Below, one piece after another: positions 44,248 to 58,400 of a stretch of 64,000 nucleotides of DNA; position 1 is the stretch's first letter; each line of letters starts with the position of its first letter. A program made the translations under genes and the position numbers. Source of the stretch: Stratiolaelaps scimitus (taxonomy: Eukaryota; Arthropoda; Arachnida; Mesostigmata; Laelapidae). The DNA lies in assembly GCA_019614645.1 (NCBI GenBank), contig JABWDB010000005.1:17287001-17351000 (forward strand), in the 5' to 3' direction. Below the pieces are notes generated by a model that worked only from the letters and a program-made list of their open reading frames with translations, was not told where the DNA came from and did not search any database.

Positions 44248-46749
44248 CTATGAAATCGGCAAATAAAAAAACAAAAATGATAAAATACGCGAAGCAACGA
44301 TTCGCCTCTATAGTCTCTATGTAATTCCTATTCACCATAATAGCAATCTTAACATGGGGCGTTCGTCCGATGTAGGGGGGCTGGAAGAGTTTCGCAAGGT
44401 CTCTTCTTGACACCTTCGCTTCTGTTCTTAGATCTCATACATCTCTCTCTTCCCTGTGTGACCTTGTGACCTCAACTAGAGTCGTCTGCGAAGCAACTGC
44501 TATCTATTTATTCTATGTCGTCTATCTGTCGATGATATATAGTTCTGCAGGACATCTTCCATGGGAACACTGGGTGACAGTGGAGAAGAAAGCCTGATAC
44601 AGGGATTTTGCTATTTCTGGTAGAACTTGCTAGTCATTCTGACTGACCTCTAGGCTCAAACAGAAGCTTATCCGTAGTCTAGCGATTAGTTAGACTGTAT
44701 TGGCATAAAAGTAGTTCCCATGTGATATTATAGGTATGTACTTGTTTGTGCTTTACTGACCTTTTCTTGGTATAGACCTCGTTAAACTACGCTTCTAATA
44801 AAAGAATAAGAAAGCTAACCGGTGTACGACTTTGATATATAGCACCCACACGTGCTCATACATGGTAGATGTTAAAAATGTGCACAATAAGCCAAAAAAA
44901 TAATAATAGCGCCAACGGCAGCCTAAGACGATTCAATTTACGAACACCTTTATTATGAAGGCTTATTAAACGGGGTAGTCTATCACACTCAACTCGCCAG
45001 AAAATCTCGATAGAGATTGGTCCTCTGTTGATAGGCGGTCCTAAAGTATAGTTGGATTCGAAGCAATACGCTCACGAACCGAAATAGTAACTGTTCTCCT
45101 TCTGGGGCCAAGCTTCGGGAGCGGGCAAAGAGGGGTAAGCGTGCACGCCATTCAGCTGCATAGCATCTCTCGTATTGGCCCCGATTGTGAGACGACAGCG
45201 GCAGTGGAAGAGACTAGAGAATCAAAGGCAACCAAGGCAACTGAACAGAGAAAAGGGAGAAACGCACTGAGACACCGTCCGTTATGTGTTGCTCTCTCTG
45301 TACGGGCAAGGACGCTCCACTGCGCCTTTCTCTCTCTATCACTATCTGGCTCCCTCGATCTCTCTGCAAGGTAATAGGACTTGCTATGGGTTGGAAAGAT
45401 AGCTAAAAACGACACCGACACCCTCGGAGGTTGTCACTGACTCGCCAAAGCACCACTAAGAAGCAATGGCTGGCTAGCTACAGTAATAAATATGCAACGA
45501 CACGACGCCCCCGGCAAGCAGTACCACCAACAGCGGGAGCGCCGCCGCCGCCACTAACAACACCAGCACCAGGTCGAAATGGCCGCGAGCTCGTTCTTAG
45601 TCTCAGTCATGTGTCCCGCTTGGGGGTTTCTTGCCTGCTGTACGTCCATACGCGCACGACCATCTACGGGTGTGTAACCGTATAAGCTGGCTCTCCCCAA
45701 GCGAAACGAAGGTCCAAGTGACACTTGCCATGCCCCCTGGCATTCTTTCGGTTCATATGGTGGTACATGGTCATGAACACATCACCTCTTATACATAAAC
45801 TCACATGTGCTGGTTCTGGCTACGGCCATCTACCAACGCACCCCATAGTGATTATCCTCATTGCTGTTGTGCGTCGTGTTTGGCAATCTTGGCAATCGCG
45901 AGCGGAGGGTGGCTCAACTAGGGATTTTTTGGGTTGCCCAACAAGCGCATAGAAGAGAGAAGGCGAGATCTTACGGAGTCAGATACCAAAAGGTCGGTAA
46001 CGTTAAGGCGAAAAGGAAAGCGCCACATGCGCTATTATTAATTCAGCAATAAGCAAACAACGCTTGCCTCTGCCTTGATTTGAACCTTCGTTCAAAGGCT
46101 TCCCACCTGTATACGATATTCAACAAATGTACAATACTAGGAAATGTAGCCGCCGCTCATAAAATGTTCGTGGAGGACGGCGACTAGAACCAATGGGAGA
46201 GCAAGATTGAATTGGGGCGCAATTTGAAGTTCGCTGATAATAATAATAATAATAAAAATAATAATGTCTAACGACTCTAAGCCTGGCAAAAACAAATTCA
46301 AAAATTAATGGACCCGCGGCAGGGTGCACATCCTCATCAGCATTCGGTTCCTCATCAGGGACGTTTGTCTCGCTTCACTGCCTCTCGTCTCCTCTCATTT
46401 CAGTTGGTTTATCATACATATACATATTGTATCAATATCCCCCGCTCCTGAACGAGAGTCAGGAGGTTTCCGGTTTTTCGTTTACGGAATAGTTTGACAA
46501 TCGTATTTACATACATATTTGCTGTGTCGCATAAGAGGGGAGGAACGGCCTTTATTATCCGGCCTATGCGAGCGTCGTACTTCGGCTTCTGCTGACTGTA
46601 TCGTCCGGATCCAGTTATCGTATTCGTGACATGATTTACGAAGTGGTAATATAACATGTACCGTTCCCACATTCACGTCCATCTTCATAGATGACGTGGG
46701 GAACAATGGACCTCGGTCAGGGCTGTATATGTTGGACTCACAATCTTAC
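44248..46749 (-). other. 2.5 kb intron in the N-terminal region
   Basis: Contains (TAA)n at about 46237-46265. No coding motif. Confidence 0.6.
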
Positions 46750-46812
46750 CAGACGCTTGCTGTTGTAGGCGACGCTGCTGACGATGTTCGACGGCCCGGA
46801 TGGGCGAGTTGA
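46750..46812 (-). CDS. trol: Gln/Arg-rich N-terminal linker exon
   Basis: A 63-nt segment between an AG at 46814-46813 and a good donor (TCTG|GTAAGA). It encodes a short segment containing IRAVEHRQQRRLQQQAS. The phase (2 nt in, 1 nt out) matches both neighbours, and the split codon at the downstream junction becomes Asp, continuing into DDEDGDQDD. The frame is closed just upstream by a stop, which fixes the acceptor. The acceptor tract is weak and there is no domain to confirm it, so moderate confidence. Confidence 0.5.
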
Positions 46813-49800
46813 CTTATGCGTCTGACCAAATATGACGAGAGAGGGCTAGGCTGCTAGGAGGACAGAGGAGGCTCGCGTTATAAAGACGTTGACAGTCTTC
46901 TGGCGTCGACCGTTGGCCTGGCAGTCGGTGGGTTGCAGTGCAGCTCAACGCTGACAGCGTAGGGAGAACGAGCGCGCGAAAGAGAGAGAGAGAGAGAGGT
47001 ATCAGCGATTGTCCTCGTGCCTGTCGTGTTCCTACGCTGGCGGTCGTCTGGTCGGTGAGTCTCTCCGTGCAGGCTTCCCTCGTTGACTGGAAGCGGTTGC
47101 TCAGCCCAGTGTGTCGGACCACCCTGTCGGCTAACCGGACCGCCCGCGAACCGGCCCCGTGTCTGCTCTTCCCTCACTGTCCATAAACTTTTTCGCCTTC
47201 GTCATAAAGGACCGCTCAGCCAAGGCCTGCGCCAGCGGCGAGCCAGCCAATGCAGCGAGACCAGCGGTGGCCGGCGAGCGGACCTGCCCTTGATCGTCGG
47301 ATGAGCAGAGCAGTCTACTAGTTTCTCACTACGATGGCACTGTCCTGGTTATCCCCAGCGGTCCCTCACCGCTTCCCTCCCCCTACCATATCTCTGTTCC
47401 TCTCTGTCTCTCTCTCTTGCGCGCACACACACACCTTCTCTCTTTTAGTAAAACCGGCGCGAACGATGCTGTCGCTCGTAAAGTGGTCGGTCGGTCTCTT
47501 GGTCGCGGCTAGCCACGGCTCGGGGGATGGTATGGGGCCGCGGGAGATGTGGCGGTTGGCAGCCAGGCAGGGTGGTAGGGAAACAGAGTCGGCTGTGTAG
47601 CATCGGCCACAGCTCCGAGAGAAAACCTAGAGTATATCTTTGACGGGGCCGCCTCCGCCATCCCCTGCTGCTTTTGCTGCTAAGATCGGTTCCGTGCAAG
47701 AGAAAAGCAGTCGAGATGGGATGGATGCTGCTGATGGTGCAGCAACGACTGCCTGAGAGGGAAAGATGTCTCTCAACCAACGATCAAAAGCGAGAAGGAA
47801 ATGAGCCAGCACAAGTTTCGATCGCGGTGGGAACGCTTGCTTCTTTGGCCTGGCAGGTCCTTGCTGGTTGCACTCCATGTTCACTTGTACAACAGCCACA
47901 GCCGTAGTAGCAGCAGCAGCCGAAGGGAACGTATTGCAGTGTACGCCAGCGGTAAGAACGGAGAGCTATCCCTTAGAGCCAACCCCCAGAGGGGCGTCGG
48001 GGCGTTGCTTGGATACTTGTCTGGGACGAGAGACGAACACCCACACTACGTCCAGGCCCTTCGCTACAAGGATCAAGAGCGGATGGAGGTAGACGGATGT
48101 CTGGTAGTAGCAGAAGATGTTGAAGCAAGGAAAGAAAGTGCTTGTGGTTTTGATGAGCTGGTCGACGACAACGATGTGGAAGTGGAGGAGGAGCCGGATG
48201 ACCTAACCCTTACGTAATGAAGGCTATGTATCACGACGATGATACATAGACTGATGATGCTGCGGCTGTCACCATGGTCATCATGAATGGTGAACAATCA
48301 AAAGTTTGTACGACGAAGAGCTTTCACTCTAAATGTATGTAGTAACAAAGGGCTTTCGGAATGAAGGCGGTGTCAACGTACTGTTTCGAAGAGTAATGTT
48401 CCTTCCGAGCCGTCTCAGTGCTATAAGTGTATCCAATAGTTTTAGCGCTTAAGCGTGATACCTAATGAAATGAATCTTGATTCCCATATCCGCCACCTCC
48501 GTCACGCAACAGGTGACCCAGCAAAACGTAAAATAACGCATTAATTTCGATAAATAATATCACACGACGAGACGGTGGTTAATTCACTTGTACCGCCTGG
48601 TCTGTTGATCCGTGAACAGGCCACCGGTCTTATATGGTGAGTTACTATCGATCTGCAGCAGAAACCGGGGTTCATTTAGGCATTTCACTTCAAACATTTA
48701 CGGATTCGACAGCGAGCCTGTGAATGGCTCCCTTCTGTACTAATGTATATTCATGTGAAACGCTATCATAATGACTGCCTCGCGGCTGCACTCGCTCGGC
48801 GAGTAAGTTGTTTGAGATAGCTGAAACAAGTAGAACTTTTCGCCAGATGTTGCTTTTTTTTATGCACGGCCCATTGAGCACTCAGTGTGACGTGAACACT
48901 CCGACGTCGGATGGCTGTTGTTGTCACCCTTAAATTGCGTGAAGCGCCAAAACACATAGATGCAAACGATGCCACGTAATATGTGACACCTAGTTAGGTA
49001 CTTCGTTAGGCAATTATAATGGCCTGTGTGTGGAATCCTAGATGATGACGAGATCGACGACATCATTTTGGGGCAACCTATAATAAGTCGTTGAAAAAAA
49101 CGTGAAACAACTTAGAATGCATAACTGTTTGTGTTGTTGAAGTCACACGATATTCGACATTTGCATGAGTTAGTATTTCGAGCTGATCCCTTCAGAGGAC
49201 AGATCGAGCTCAAAGTGAGGAACCAAATATATTTTCATACGAACGTCCGATCCCCCCCGGGGGGATAATTCTATGTATATTTCGTGTTCGAATTATGACC
49301 TTGTTGGCTTATGGGCTAGCTGAGATGTCTCCGACACTACGATGTATTAAATTGCTTAATTCCTCTGATAGTTTCTCAAGTAAACGCGTATGTATACCTA
49401 CGCATGGCTCGACGGTAGCTGGAAAACAGCAACCGTTGATTGGAGACCTTTTTTAGAGCTTTCAGCCTCACGGAATCAATTCGCGTATATCGCGGATATT
49501 AAAAGCACGTCTGGAACACAACTCTCGTAGCTTCCGCCCCAATATAAATTCATCGTCTAGCTTACAGATAAATAGTGGAAGTTTTCAACCGTGCCTCCAC
49601 GGTCTGATGCCTGTTAAACTTTAGGCTTCACCTCGAGCAGTTTGATCTACATATCTTTGCCAAAGCCTAATATTGCAGGCTAACTATCGTATAAACAGCC
49701 CATGTTTCAGAGGAATGCACCGATAATAACGTACACGTATGTTACTTTTTTCTATTTGTACCCCAATGCATTATCGAGAGCTCACGTACAATGCAAAGTC

Positions 49801-52800
49801 CTCACGGATAAGCGTGTTACACGTGACCGTTGCTAACGATTTGTTCCAATTTTTAATTCGCCTTTGTTATTGCACCGCGTTCAATCGATTCGATGCGGGG
49901 CTTCATTTGTACAATAGTGACACGTTTTCGTGAGGAACATCTTCGTCCCCGGTTGGTACCTTCTGTCCTCGTTCACCGTTGCTTCCATTTCCCTTCGAAA
50001 GCTTCATCAGGGCCGTCGCGGTCGCCACAGTTAAGGACAGCTTGTTGAGTTATTACAAAAATTGAATAATGGATCTACCTGCTTCGTAGCTAGAGCTGTT
50101 CGCTCTCTCCCTGTCCTAAGTCAGCCTGTTTTGATCTCGGCGCGGTAGCAGAATGGAACGTTGGCTATTTCCTACTTACACCGAACCAGCCTTGTAGCTC
50201 CTGTAGCAAGCCCGCCGCCCCAGACGGGATTCTATCTCAATTGAGCTTAATGGCCTGGCAACGCATCGTCTCTCCATCAACTCGCACCTCTTGCTGCTGT
50301 TTGGCTCTTCAACCTGCGCCGTTCTCCTTGCTGGTGCCCGAGCCTGGCCTAGTTCGGCTGCCCCGTTTCAGGTGAAGATGGTCCTCGGTGCACTAAGGCG
50401 CTTAGGCGAAAGGTGACATACAGCTTGCTGTTAGTCTCTCTGTGGTTAGTTGGCTGGCTGGCTGACCGCCACGCGACGCTAACCGAATCGGAGAGGCGGT
50501 GAGGGACGGCTGTGGGGACGCAATTGGCCGTGAGTCTCGGCTAGCGACGGCGCGACCGGTTCCCGCTCGACAACCAAGCTACCAACGAACGAAAGCCGAC
50601 CTTACGACATCGTCTTCTTCGGTGGTGGGCGGCTGCTAAACGCTGGCTGGAATGCTAGCCGTGTGATAGCATTTACTTATTACCCATGAAAGGGAGAGAT
50701 GAGCAACGGAAACTGAACGCCATGGCGGCGAATGGAGCGACGGGGGGGTCTTGGTTTGCATGATGATGTATGTCCGGGAAGCGAGGAACCGGGAAGGGTG
50801 GTGGAGCTTAAATGCTAGCCTACTAAATGCGGTTAGGGCAGGTCTTCGCTGTCTTGCTTGATTCTAGGGGCGGGTTTGGCTTTGCGTCGGCTCCTAACTT
50901 GCGGCTCAAGTATAATATCTCAGGCAGCCACAGCCGTCTTGCTATCTTTTTTTTTGGGGAAGATACGTTCGCGTGTATAACTGATCGCCTTGGCCAGAGC
51001 CTCTTCGTCTTGAGACACACATGTATATATATATATATATATGTATGAGGTGAGCATCATACGAGGGAGAGTGAGAGGGACTGCACGAGTTGCAGTCTAC
51101 TAGTTAACCATAGCTGTACAATTCTAGGTGTGGTCATTTATACTTCATAACAGTCGAACTTCAGTTCCCACATTCCTCTCTTTAACAATGACATACCATT
51201 ACATTATTCGACTAACAAAACCAAACCACCATCATCAATCTTAATGGAATTGAGTAATCTATTGAATATATTCGTATCGATCTAATATGGGGTTCAATAA
51301 ACCCACGTTGCAGCTCAACTTGAATGCTCACAAGTGTTCAACTTCTGTAGCACTGATATCGACAGCAAGAACTCGACTCTCAAATGCGTTGTTCACTCCA
51401 GCTTTGACATGTGTCCCTAACCTTCGTATTGGCCCAATTATTCCAGCGTATTGTGTGTTACTCGTTTGTATTCTATAGCGCACTGTGGACACTATGTCGT
51501 ACTGCTTGTACCGTCGTCTCAATTGCTTCCAACGGTTCCACTGTCACTAATGAGTCAGTGAAATTCCCGACGTGGAGATGTTGAAAGAGCGATAGGAGTT
51601 CGGTGAGCAGGGCGGCTGTAGTTCTGCTCAATTTGTCTTTTGATCGTATGTTTGTGCTAACAAGCCGATAAGACCATATTTAAGACTCGTCCCAGAGTGG
51701 CTATATAGGATGATCTGAGTTGCTCCCACAGGGCTCGCAGATCACATTGCTTGCTCCTACGTCGGGGACCTGGTGGGATGTCCTTGCCAGCCTAGAAACT
51801 ATTAATGAACGTTCGCTGTAGATTCTGTTGTTGACAATGACTGTACTATAGCGGTACGCACCGCTTCGCATGGAACAGGCACAAGTCGAACTTGGTTAGA
51901 AGTTCTTTGCACCGTTGTAACATTCATAGATCGAACTGTCCATACAACTGGTCAGCCTGAATAGTTTACTAACGTAATCGTAAAGTCAACCCATGATCAA
52001 TCGAAGTAGTCGTTGGCAGTGCTAGTAACATTGAAGCCAATTGTGATTTTACAAAAGGACCAACTCGGACGGAGGCATGTTCTTGGGTCAGTGTAGATAG
52101 GTGCAGAAGTTCTACCAATATCCGTCAGCCAGCCGAGACACTGAGCGAGTCGACACGTTGAGACGCGCTTGCACAAGATGTTGAGTAGCGGATGGCGCTC
52201 CAAGCTCCTGACAAAAACTCCTCGACACCGCTTCTTTGTCAGGGGGCAAGGGCATAGTATTAGCTAGTAGTATTACCTATTTTTATGATAACCATTATCA
52301 TCGCTAGTCGCTACCATGAAAAATAGTATTGTCGAGTCCTTCTACTGATAGAGCAGCTGCTAATTGGAAAAAGAACCGGGTCTTTCTCTGAAAAATGTTC
52401 ACATGTTACACAAAGTCAAGCTATAGAACATCTCTTTCTTAGTCTCCCAGATATTTGGCAATGGCCAGAATAGATGTTCACCGTTCGCTTCGTTATCGCA
52501 TGCTACCTTATTTCTCCAAGACATTTCTTTGTGAAACTTCGATGGATGCAAAATGTGTATGAGTTAATAATAGTTATATGGATAATTACATACAGTGATA
52601 AAAGGGACACGAACGAAACCTTAAGTCTTAATTAAACAATTCAGCTTCGTTCATCCTTTTCCTTTGGGGGTAAAATGCTGAAGGTGAAGTTACATCATTG
52701 GCAAACACCGGGCTTTAATGCTCCACTGATAATCGCCACTTAGGCAGCGTCATATTCCTACCCACTAAAAACCTAACTTACATCAGCACTGGTTCCATCA

Positions 52801-54439
52801 GCACATCATTACTATTCCGTATGTATTATACAAGTTGCAGACAACAAATGAAAACATTGGTTGTTGGTAGCCACTGTTGTTGTTGTTGTTGCATTTTGCA
52901 CAACAGAGAGGATTTAACTTTCATTTGTGGTTGTTTGTTGTCAACAACTGACAGGCGAGAAGTTCGCGGCTTTTCTCCAATTGTCTGTTCGCTCCCCGCT
53001 GATATTTTGGACGGCACCCCGTCGAGCATTTATTTGATAAGGCTTATTCTAAGCACTTTGGAGAGTCTCGGTGGATTGCCGCCGAATATAGCCTGATAAC
53101 AGTGTACAACTTGGTGACAGAACACTTCCTCCGAGCACTCTGCCTACTCTGGGCTAACGAACAATCTGAACTGTAATGTCAGCTTCTTACTCGTACGTTT
53201 GAGTTTCACTTTTCCAAATGTTTTAGTTTTTGTCCACTTGCACGAAACTGGATATGCCCCCTGCTGGTATATGTTGTAAGCTTACTGATAACATACCGTA
53301 GCTGTTCGCGTTTTTGGCCTCGCTCTCGACCACTTACGTGCGACCATATATACAATCTGTAATCGTGGGGCAAGTTGCGAGCTAGGTCGTAATGACTCCA
53401 GCCCTTGCAACAACTTGCGATAGCTACTTTGGGGTATAATAGACTGGGTGTCTGAACGAGTCTATTGTGCTTTACTTGTGCTGGAGCTTTTCAACGCTAG
53501 GTTTGTTTCAGGTTAATTTAAATATAACTTAACAATATGTTATGGGAGTTGGATCGCAACGATAGCCAGCTGGTTCTACGTAAGTACATGGTGAACTGAT
53601 ATAGTGATTCCTGAGAAGGCGGTAAATTTAGCTAAAGAAATTCATCAGCATTTCCCGGGGATCGAACGAGTTTTCAGCTCAATTCGTCTCAAATTATAAT
53701 CATCCCCGGTTTATAGACGTGTCCGCGCCTTGAAGTCATCCTCGACATTTTGTTAATTTTTAATTGGACATTTCGACACTGCCAAAATACGTCTTGTCGG
53801 TCTGCATTACGCCAGTGGCAATCTTGGCTCAACGCTCATGGAGTCACTCGCTCTTGAGCAGCTTGTTTTGACCGGCTCTATTTACTGCTTCCGCAAATCA
53901 AAGCTTAGCGATGCTTAGCGAAACTATGATACTAGACGACTTGTCCAAGGTCTGAACGTATTCGCAAGCAATGTTAGGGGCGGGATGTGGAAACGGAGGT
54001 GCATAGCACCCCTGATCCACGGTCGCTCCCCCGACTCCAATGAACGAGATCGGGCCCGCGGTTGCTCCATGACTGGGTCGATGGCGTCACCAGTGAACCA
54101 GTGGCCGCAAAGAGAAGGAGGAGGCGGAGATTGCTGCGCGCTGCCACTCGTCTCGTTTGCTTCGTTTCGCCTCAACGCCAACGTGTTTTTGTCCAGGTCT
54201 GGCTGAATTAATAGAACATAAAAACTGACCAGAGCCGTCGGGTAAAGCAGGCTAACGTACTAGCGTACCGAGCGTAAAGTGGCAGCGGGAGTGCTAGCGG
54301 CAATGATGGTTGAGGCCGGCAGCAACGCCCTGGACCCCTGCCAGGGGCCACGCTTAGCTCAAGAGCTCAGGAGCGTTCGGGCTTGATCGGGGTCAGTGTC
54401 TCCGCGAACAAATCCACAGTGGTACACACAGAAGAACGG

Positions 54440-54475
<36 letters not shown>

Positions 54476-55396
54476 GAGAGAGAGAGAGAATGTTATCGTA
54501 AAGCGTCTTACTCTCAGTTAGAGAAAAAAAGGAGCACCCACGGCCAACATAGAGGAACTTGGACCGCGATGAGTCCCTGATGCGAAACGGCACTGGACCG
54601 TGGCAGTAGTAACCCACTGAATGAGGAGTTGTGTTACCAATCCTCGAGTGAAGATCGCCCTCTAGAGAGTTGGTTAGTAGTTGCTGAGGGTCGGAGTGCG
54701 ATCAGGATAAAGTGCGAGAGACGAAGAGACCAGTGTCCGAAAAAAAGAAACGAAAATGGTGGCCGTATGAGATGGCGGCCCAGCAGAAACAGCCGCTTGA
54801 GCAGTCGAACTGGTGAAGTCAAGTCGCTGGATGGCCGAGGATTACTCGAGTAGTTGTAAATGCCACTACACACACACACTAGAAACACTATAGACGGTTA
54901 GAGCCGCGAGATGTTTTCTTTTGGCCTCTTTGAGATCCGCATGTCGTCTTTATTTCATGGTTTCGGAGTCACCACATTTCTGTAGGTGCACACTCATTGT
55001 ACTTGCATGAATGTTGGAATTGTTATAGTCTCAAGGCGTGTGTTGTTGATCGAGAAAGCTCTAGTGTTAGAGGCGCTCTCCATTGTGCTCAGAAGCTGCC
55101 ACGAAGAACTAGCCTAAGAAGGAACTAACCAGAGTCGAAAAATACGTCAAAATCTAGATGTGGCGTATACGCTCAATATATCAGGTGAGGTATTGTTGAG
55201 CGAGCCAAATTTCGGATGTGCAATAAAGCAACCTGATTATTCGGATCATGCAATTACTCTTAGTACTATTATTGCTGCTGCTGCTGGCTTGAAAGACGAA
55301 TTCAGTTCAAGATAATACAACTTTCCAGATATTTCCCGTTTCGAAGAGAGACAGGTTCGCTAATGGAACATCTTTGACATACTAATAATATCCTAC
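46813..55396 (-). other. 8.6 kb intron, largest in the window
   Basis: Simple-sequence CT/GA tracts, TA tracts at 51023-51043 and 54440-54474, and a perfect G/C palindrome near 49250-49267. No exon with convincing signals was found, but short exons without domains would be missed. Confidence 0.55.
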
Positions 55397-55457
55397 CGTA
55401 GTTATCGCCAGATTCCTCCAGCCCCCTTGCAGTTTCCGAGATGTCGCCGAAACGGTC
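55397..55457 (-). CDS. trol: N-terminal exon with Ser-Gly-Asp glycosaminoglycan-attachment motif
   Basis: The acceptor has a clean pyrimidine tract (cttctctttgagcattgcag) and the donor is G|GTAGGA. The 61 nt encode 20 residues, starting DRFGDISETA and ending EESGDNY. An acidic Ser-Gly-Asp context is the classic heparan sulfate attachment signal of perlecan domain I. The exon starts in phase 0 and ends in phase 1, so it joins the 46.8 kb exon as ...SGDNY-VNSPI.... No SEA module is seen nearby. The call rests on splice signals, phase and the motif, not on homology over a domain. Confidence 0.5.
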
Positions 55458-58400
55458 CTGCAATGCTCAAAGAGAAGCGACACATGATTAGTATTAATCA
55501 TCGATATCTCTACTAAAGTTCCTTAATCTACATCGTAGTTTCATGCTTATATGAATAAACAGTTTGGTTTCGTACATGGAGCGAAGTGTTCTGCTTCGCT
55601 ATGCCCTTATGGTCACATTCGTCCAAACACAAATATTTGCTGTCCAAGCAGACGTTCTAATAACTTCACACAAGTACACACAACCGACCAATTGGATGTC
55701 GCAACTCTAAAAGTCAATGATCTATTGTCACGATTCCACTGCCAGTCTCTCCCGTTTGCTCCTCGAACACCCCTTAATCCTTCTCGCATCCGACAGCACT
55801 CGGTCGTTATCGGGCGGCGTTACTACATAGAAATGTCGAATGTCGACTCCACAAGGGATTATTTTTCTACCAATGTTCACAAAAAGCGAAGATCGATCGA
55901 GTATAAAGCATTTATGAATAACTCTATCCCGCGATGTATATATATGCACGTTCGTTTACACCTGTTAGGTGCGATTTATGTATGTGGTCGAGAAGCAGCA
56001 AAACCGCAACACCGCATAACATCATCACGAAATTCGCTTCCTCAAACCACCACGAGTAGCTGGCTCGAACGTAATGCTCCGTAAGCTCCTCTTCCTGAAC
56101 CTTATATACTCCACAGTTTGTGTGCTTATCAGATCCTCTATCAGCGAATCCCTATGGGCATTGTTATACAGCGTATTCAGCGTATATCGTCGCGTATAAC
56201 CGATGGCGCCACCCATCGCCATTCCATACGTACACAGGTAGCGTGCATTCGGCGTGACGCCTCTCTATTTTTTGGTGTCTAGCACCTCCACGTCTTTGTC
56301 AATCTCACGGTCTCTCGCTACCTCCGCGACGCATTGTTACATCCACCATTCTACTTGTGCGACTACAACAACTTGTTGACGGGGGCGTTGCCGCTTTGGC
56401 GCACATTGTTTTCTTTTCGCTCGCTACACCATCCATCGTCTTACTTACTTAACAAACCGAGTGGAGCGGCCAACGAGGGGGGCGATGCTGCTACCGGGCG
56501 TTGCAGGGGGTCAGCGGTTACTCAACCTTATCGATTTCTATGGGGAACTCCTTAAATGGTCTCATGTGTCCCACGCGGAACGCTTATCGGGCAGCCAGCT
56601 GCAGGGAGAAGTGAGTCTGCTCCGGTGCAGAGTCACGTTCGCTCGCTTTGGTGCAGCGACAATCGAGCCGAGCGGGACCCCGAAGTTCACACCGCTCCTC
56701 ATTATTATATAATACGAGGCGGCGACAACGACGATAACAACAACGGAGGGAGCCAACAAGGGGAGCCTAAGGTCCCGACGGAAGTCCGAGCCTCCGCGCC
56801 CCGATTGGATTGACCATATAGATGCCTATTGCTGTCGACAGCTGACGAACTGCTACCGAATACTGTGCTACAGTACGACCCGGACAACGCACTGCGTTGG
56901 ACTCGGCGTGTTCTACCGGTCTACTGGACTAGAAGAAATAGAACCCTTCGTAGTTGCTATGCTTGGCGATGGAAAGCGCGAACACACAAAGGCATCGAAC
57001 GTATCGGATGGTAGGTATCGATGAACGAACGAACGATTGACACTGACACATAGACACTTCTTGCATAGTGAGGTCGTCGTGCTTGGCTAGGTTAGTTGCG
57101 GGTTAGTGATCGTAGAAGCCGAGCAGCCGACTATCACAGAGGTTCTACTTGGTGCTTGTACGAATGTAGGCTTTGAGCAGCTAGTAATAACCTGTCTGTG
57201 TGAGCCTATTATAAACATATGCACGTAGCTGCTGAAGATGATGTAACCTTCTGCAACATGAATAAGAGGGCCTTTCGTCCATATGGCGGATTCGTCTGAT
57301 GATCGTATGCATGGAGTCATTTGCACTATGGACGCCTTCCAATAGAAATATATATATATATAGATATATATATATCGCTTTCCCTACGACTCTCGAGCGA
57401 TTTCGAAACCATTCTAATCTCTTCTAGTTACTCCCGTTGAATTGTGTCCCGTTTGAGTGAGTTGCAGTCGCTCAGTCTCCGGAAAGAGACCATTATTAAC
57501 TTCAACGGCTGCAAAACAGCTGAAGGTCCATCAACACGTCACCGTATTACAACAACTATAAAATGATAACCACATACGCTTCCACTTCCAAGATTGTTCG
57601 CGTCATAGATAAGTTCGCTCGCGTTCTTCGTTGACCACACCCAGATCACACTCCCATTCTACCCGAGCGCCTTTCTGCTTCACATCGTGTTCAAGGCCCT
57701 TTGCGTGCATTCATTGTCGTCGTTCGATTTTCACTATCCGCTGTGTGTTGTTGGTTTACTCCTGGGTCCGTTCATTTGTTGATTTCAAGGCCACGCCAAG
57801 CGGTTAAGGGACCAGGAGAAGAGGCCATGCGCACAAAGCGACGACAGTACCCCTAGGCGACGTCAGCCGCCCTGACGAAAACAGCACAAGCAGCAGCAGC
57901 AGCGATGGGAAATAGGTTCCCGTATGCTGGGGCCGTACGACGTTGCATCGATGCTGGGCACGTCGCCACGTAGCCGGCACCCTCGCGTCGTGGCGTTCTC
58001 TCACGCAGTTTTCCGCGTTCTCTATCTCTCTCTCCTCGGCAAGTGTCAATTCGCTCACGTTTTGTCTGGCAGCGTGCCGCTGCCAAACCGGGATGGCCGT
58101 ATGGGATAGCGTTGTTGTTATTGTCGTCTCCGTTTCTTCAAGCGGCTCGTAGCTAGCTTTTTCCGCTGGCTGGGCGTAGCGCGGCGCTGTGGTCCTGCAA
58201 CAGCGCCGTCCTGTACAATTCCGTTCCGAGGCATTGCTGCCGACGTTATAGCTAGAGGGTATGTGTGTAGATGAGGCTCTCGCCGCCGCCCCCGCCGCCG
58301 ACGCAGCAGCAGCTGCTGCTGCTGCTGAGCCATGCTTCTGTCGTTGTCGTTATCATTGTCGGCGTTGTTGCCGTCGCTCCCGGGGTTGTGGAACTACGAC

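Noticed and set aside
46060..46110. B-box-like GGTTCAAATC on the minus strand
   Set aside because: No A box at the right distance and no related copy; not called a SINE.
47801..48217. 138-codon plus-strand frame with an acidic end
   Set aside because: No homology signal, no promoter or splice context; probably chance.
55551..56084. 177-codon plus-strand frame
   Set aside because: No recognisable domain and a length within the chance range; opposite strand to the gene.
58260..58333. CAG/GCN triplet repeat as a poly-Gln or poly-Ala exon
   Set aside because: No flanking splice sites in a compatible phase; treated as a simple repeat.
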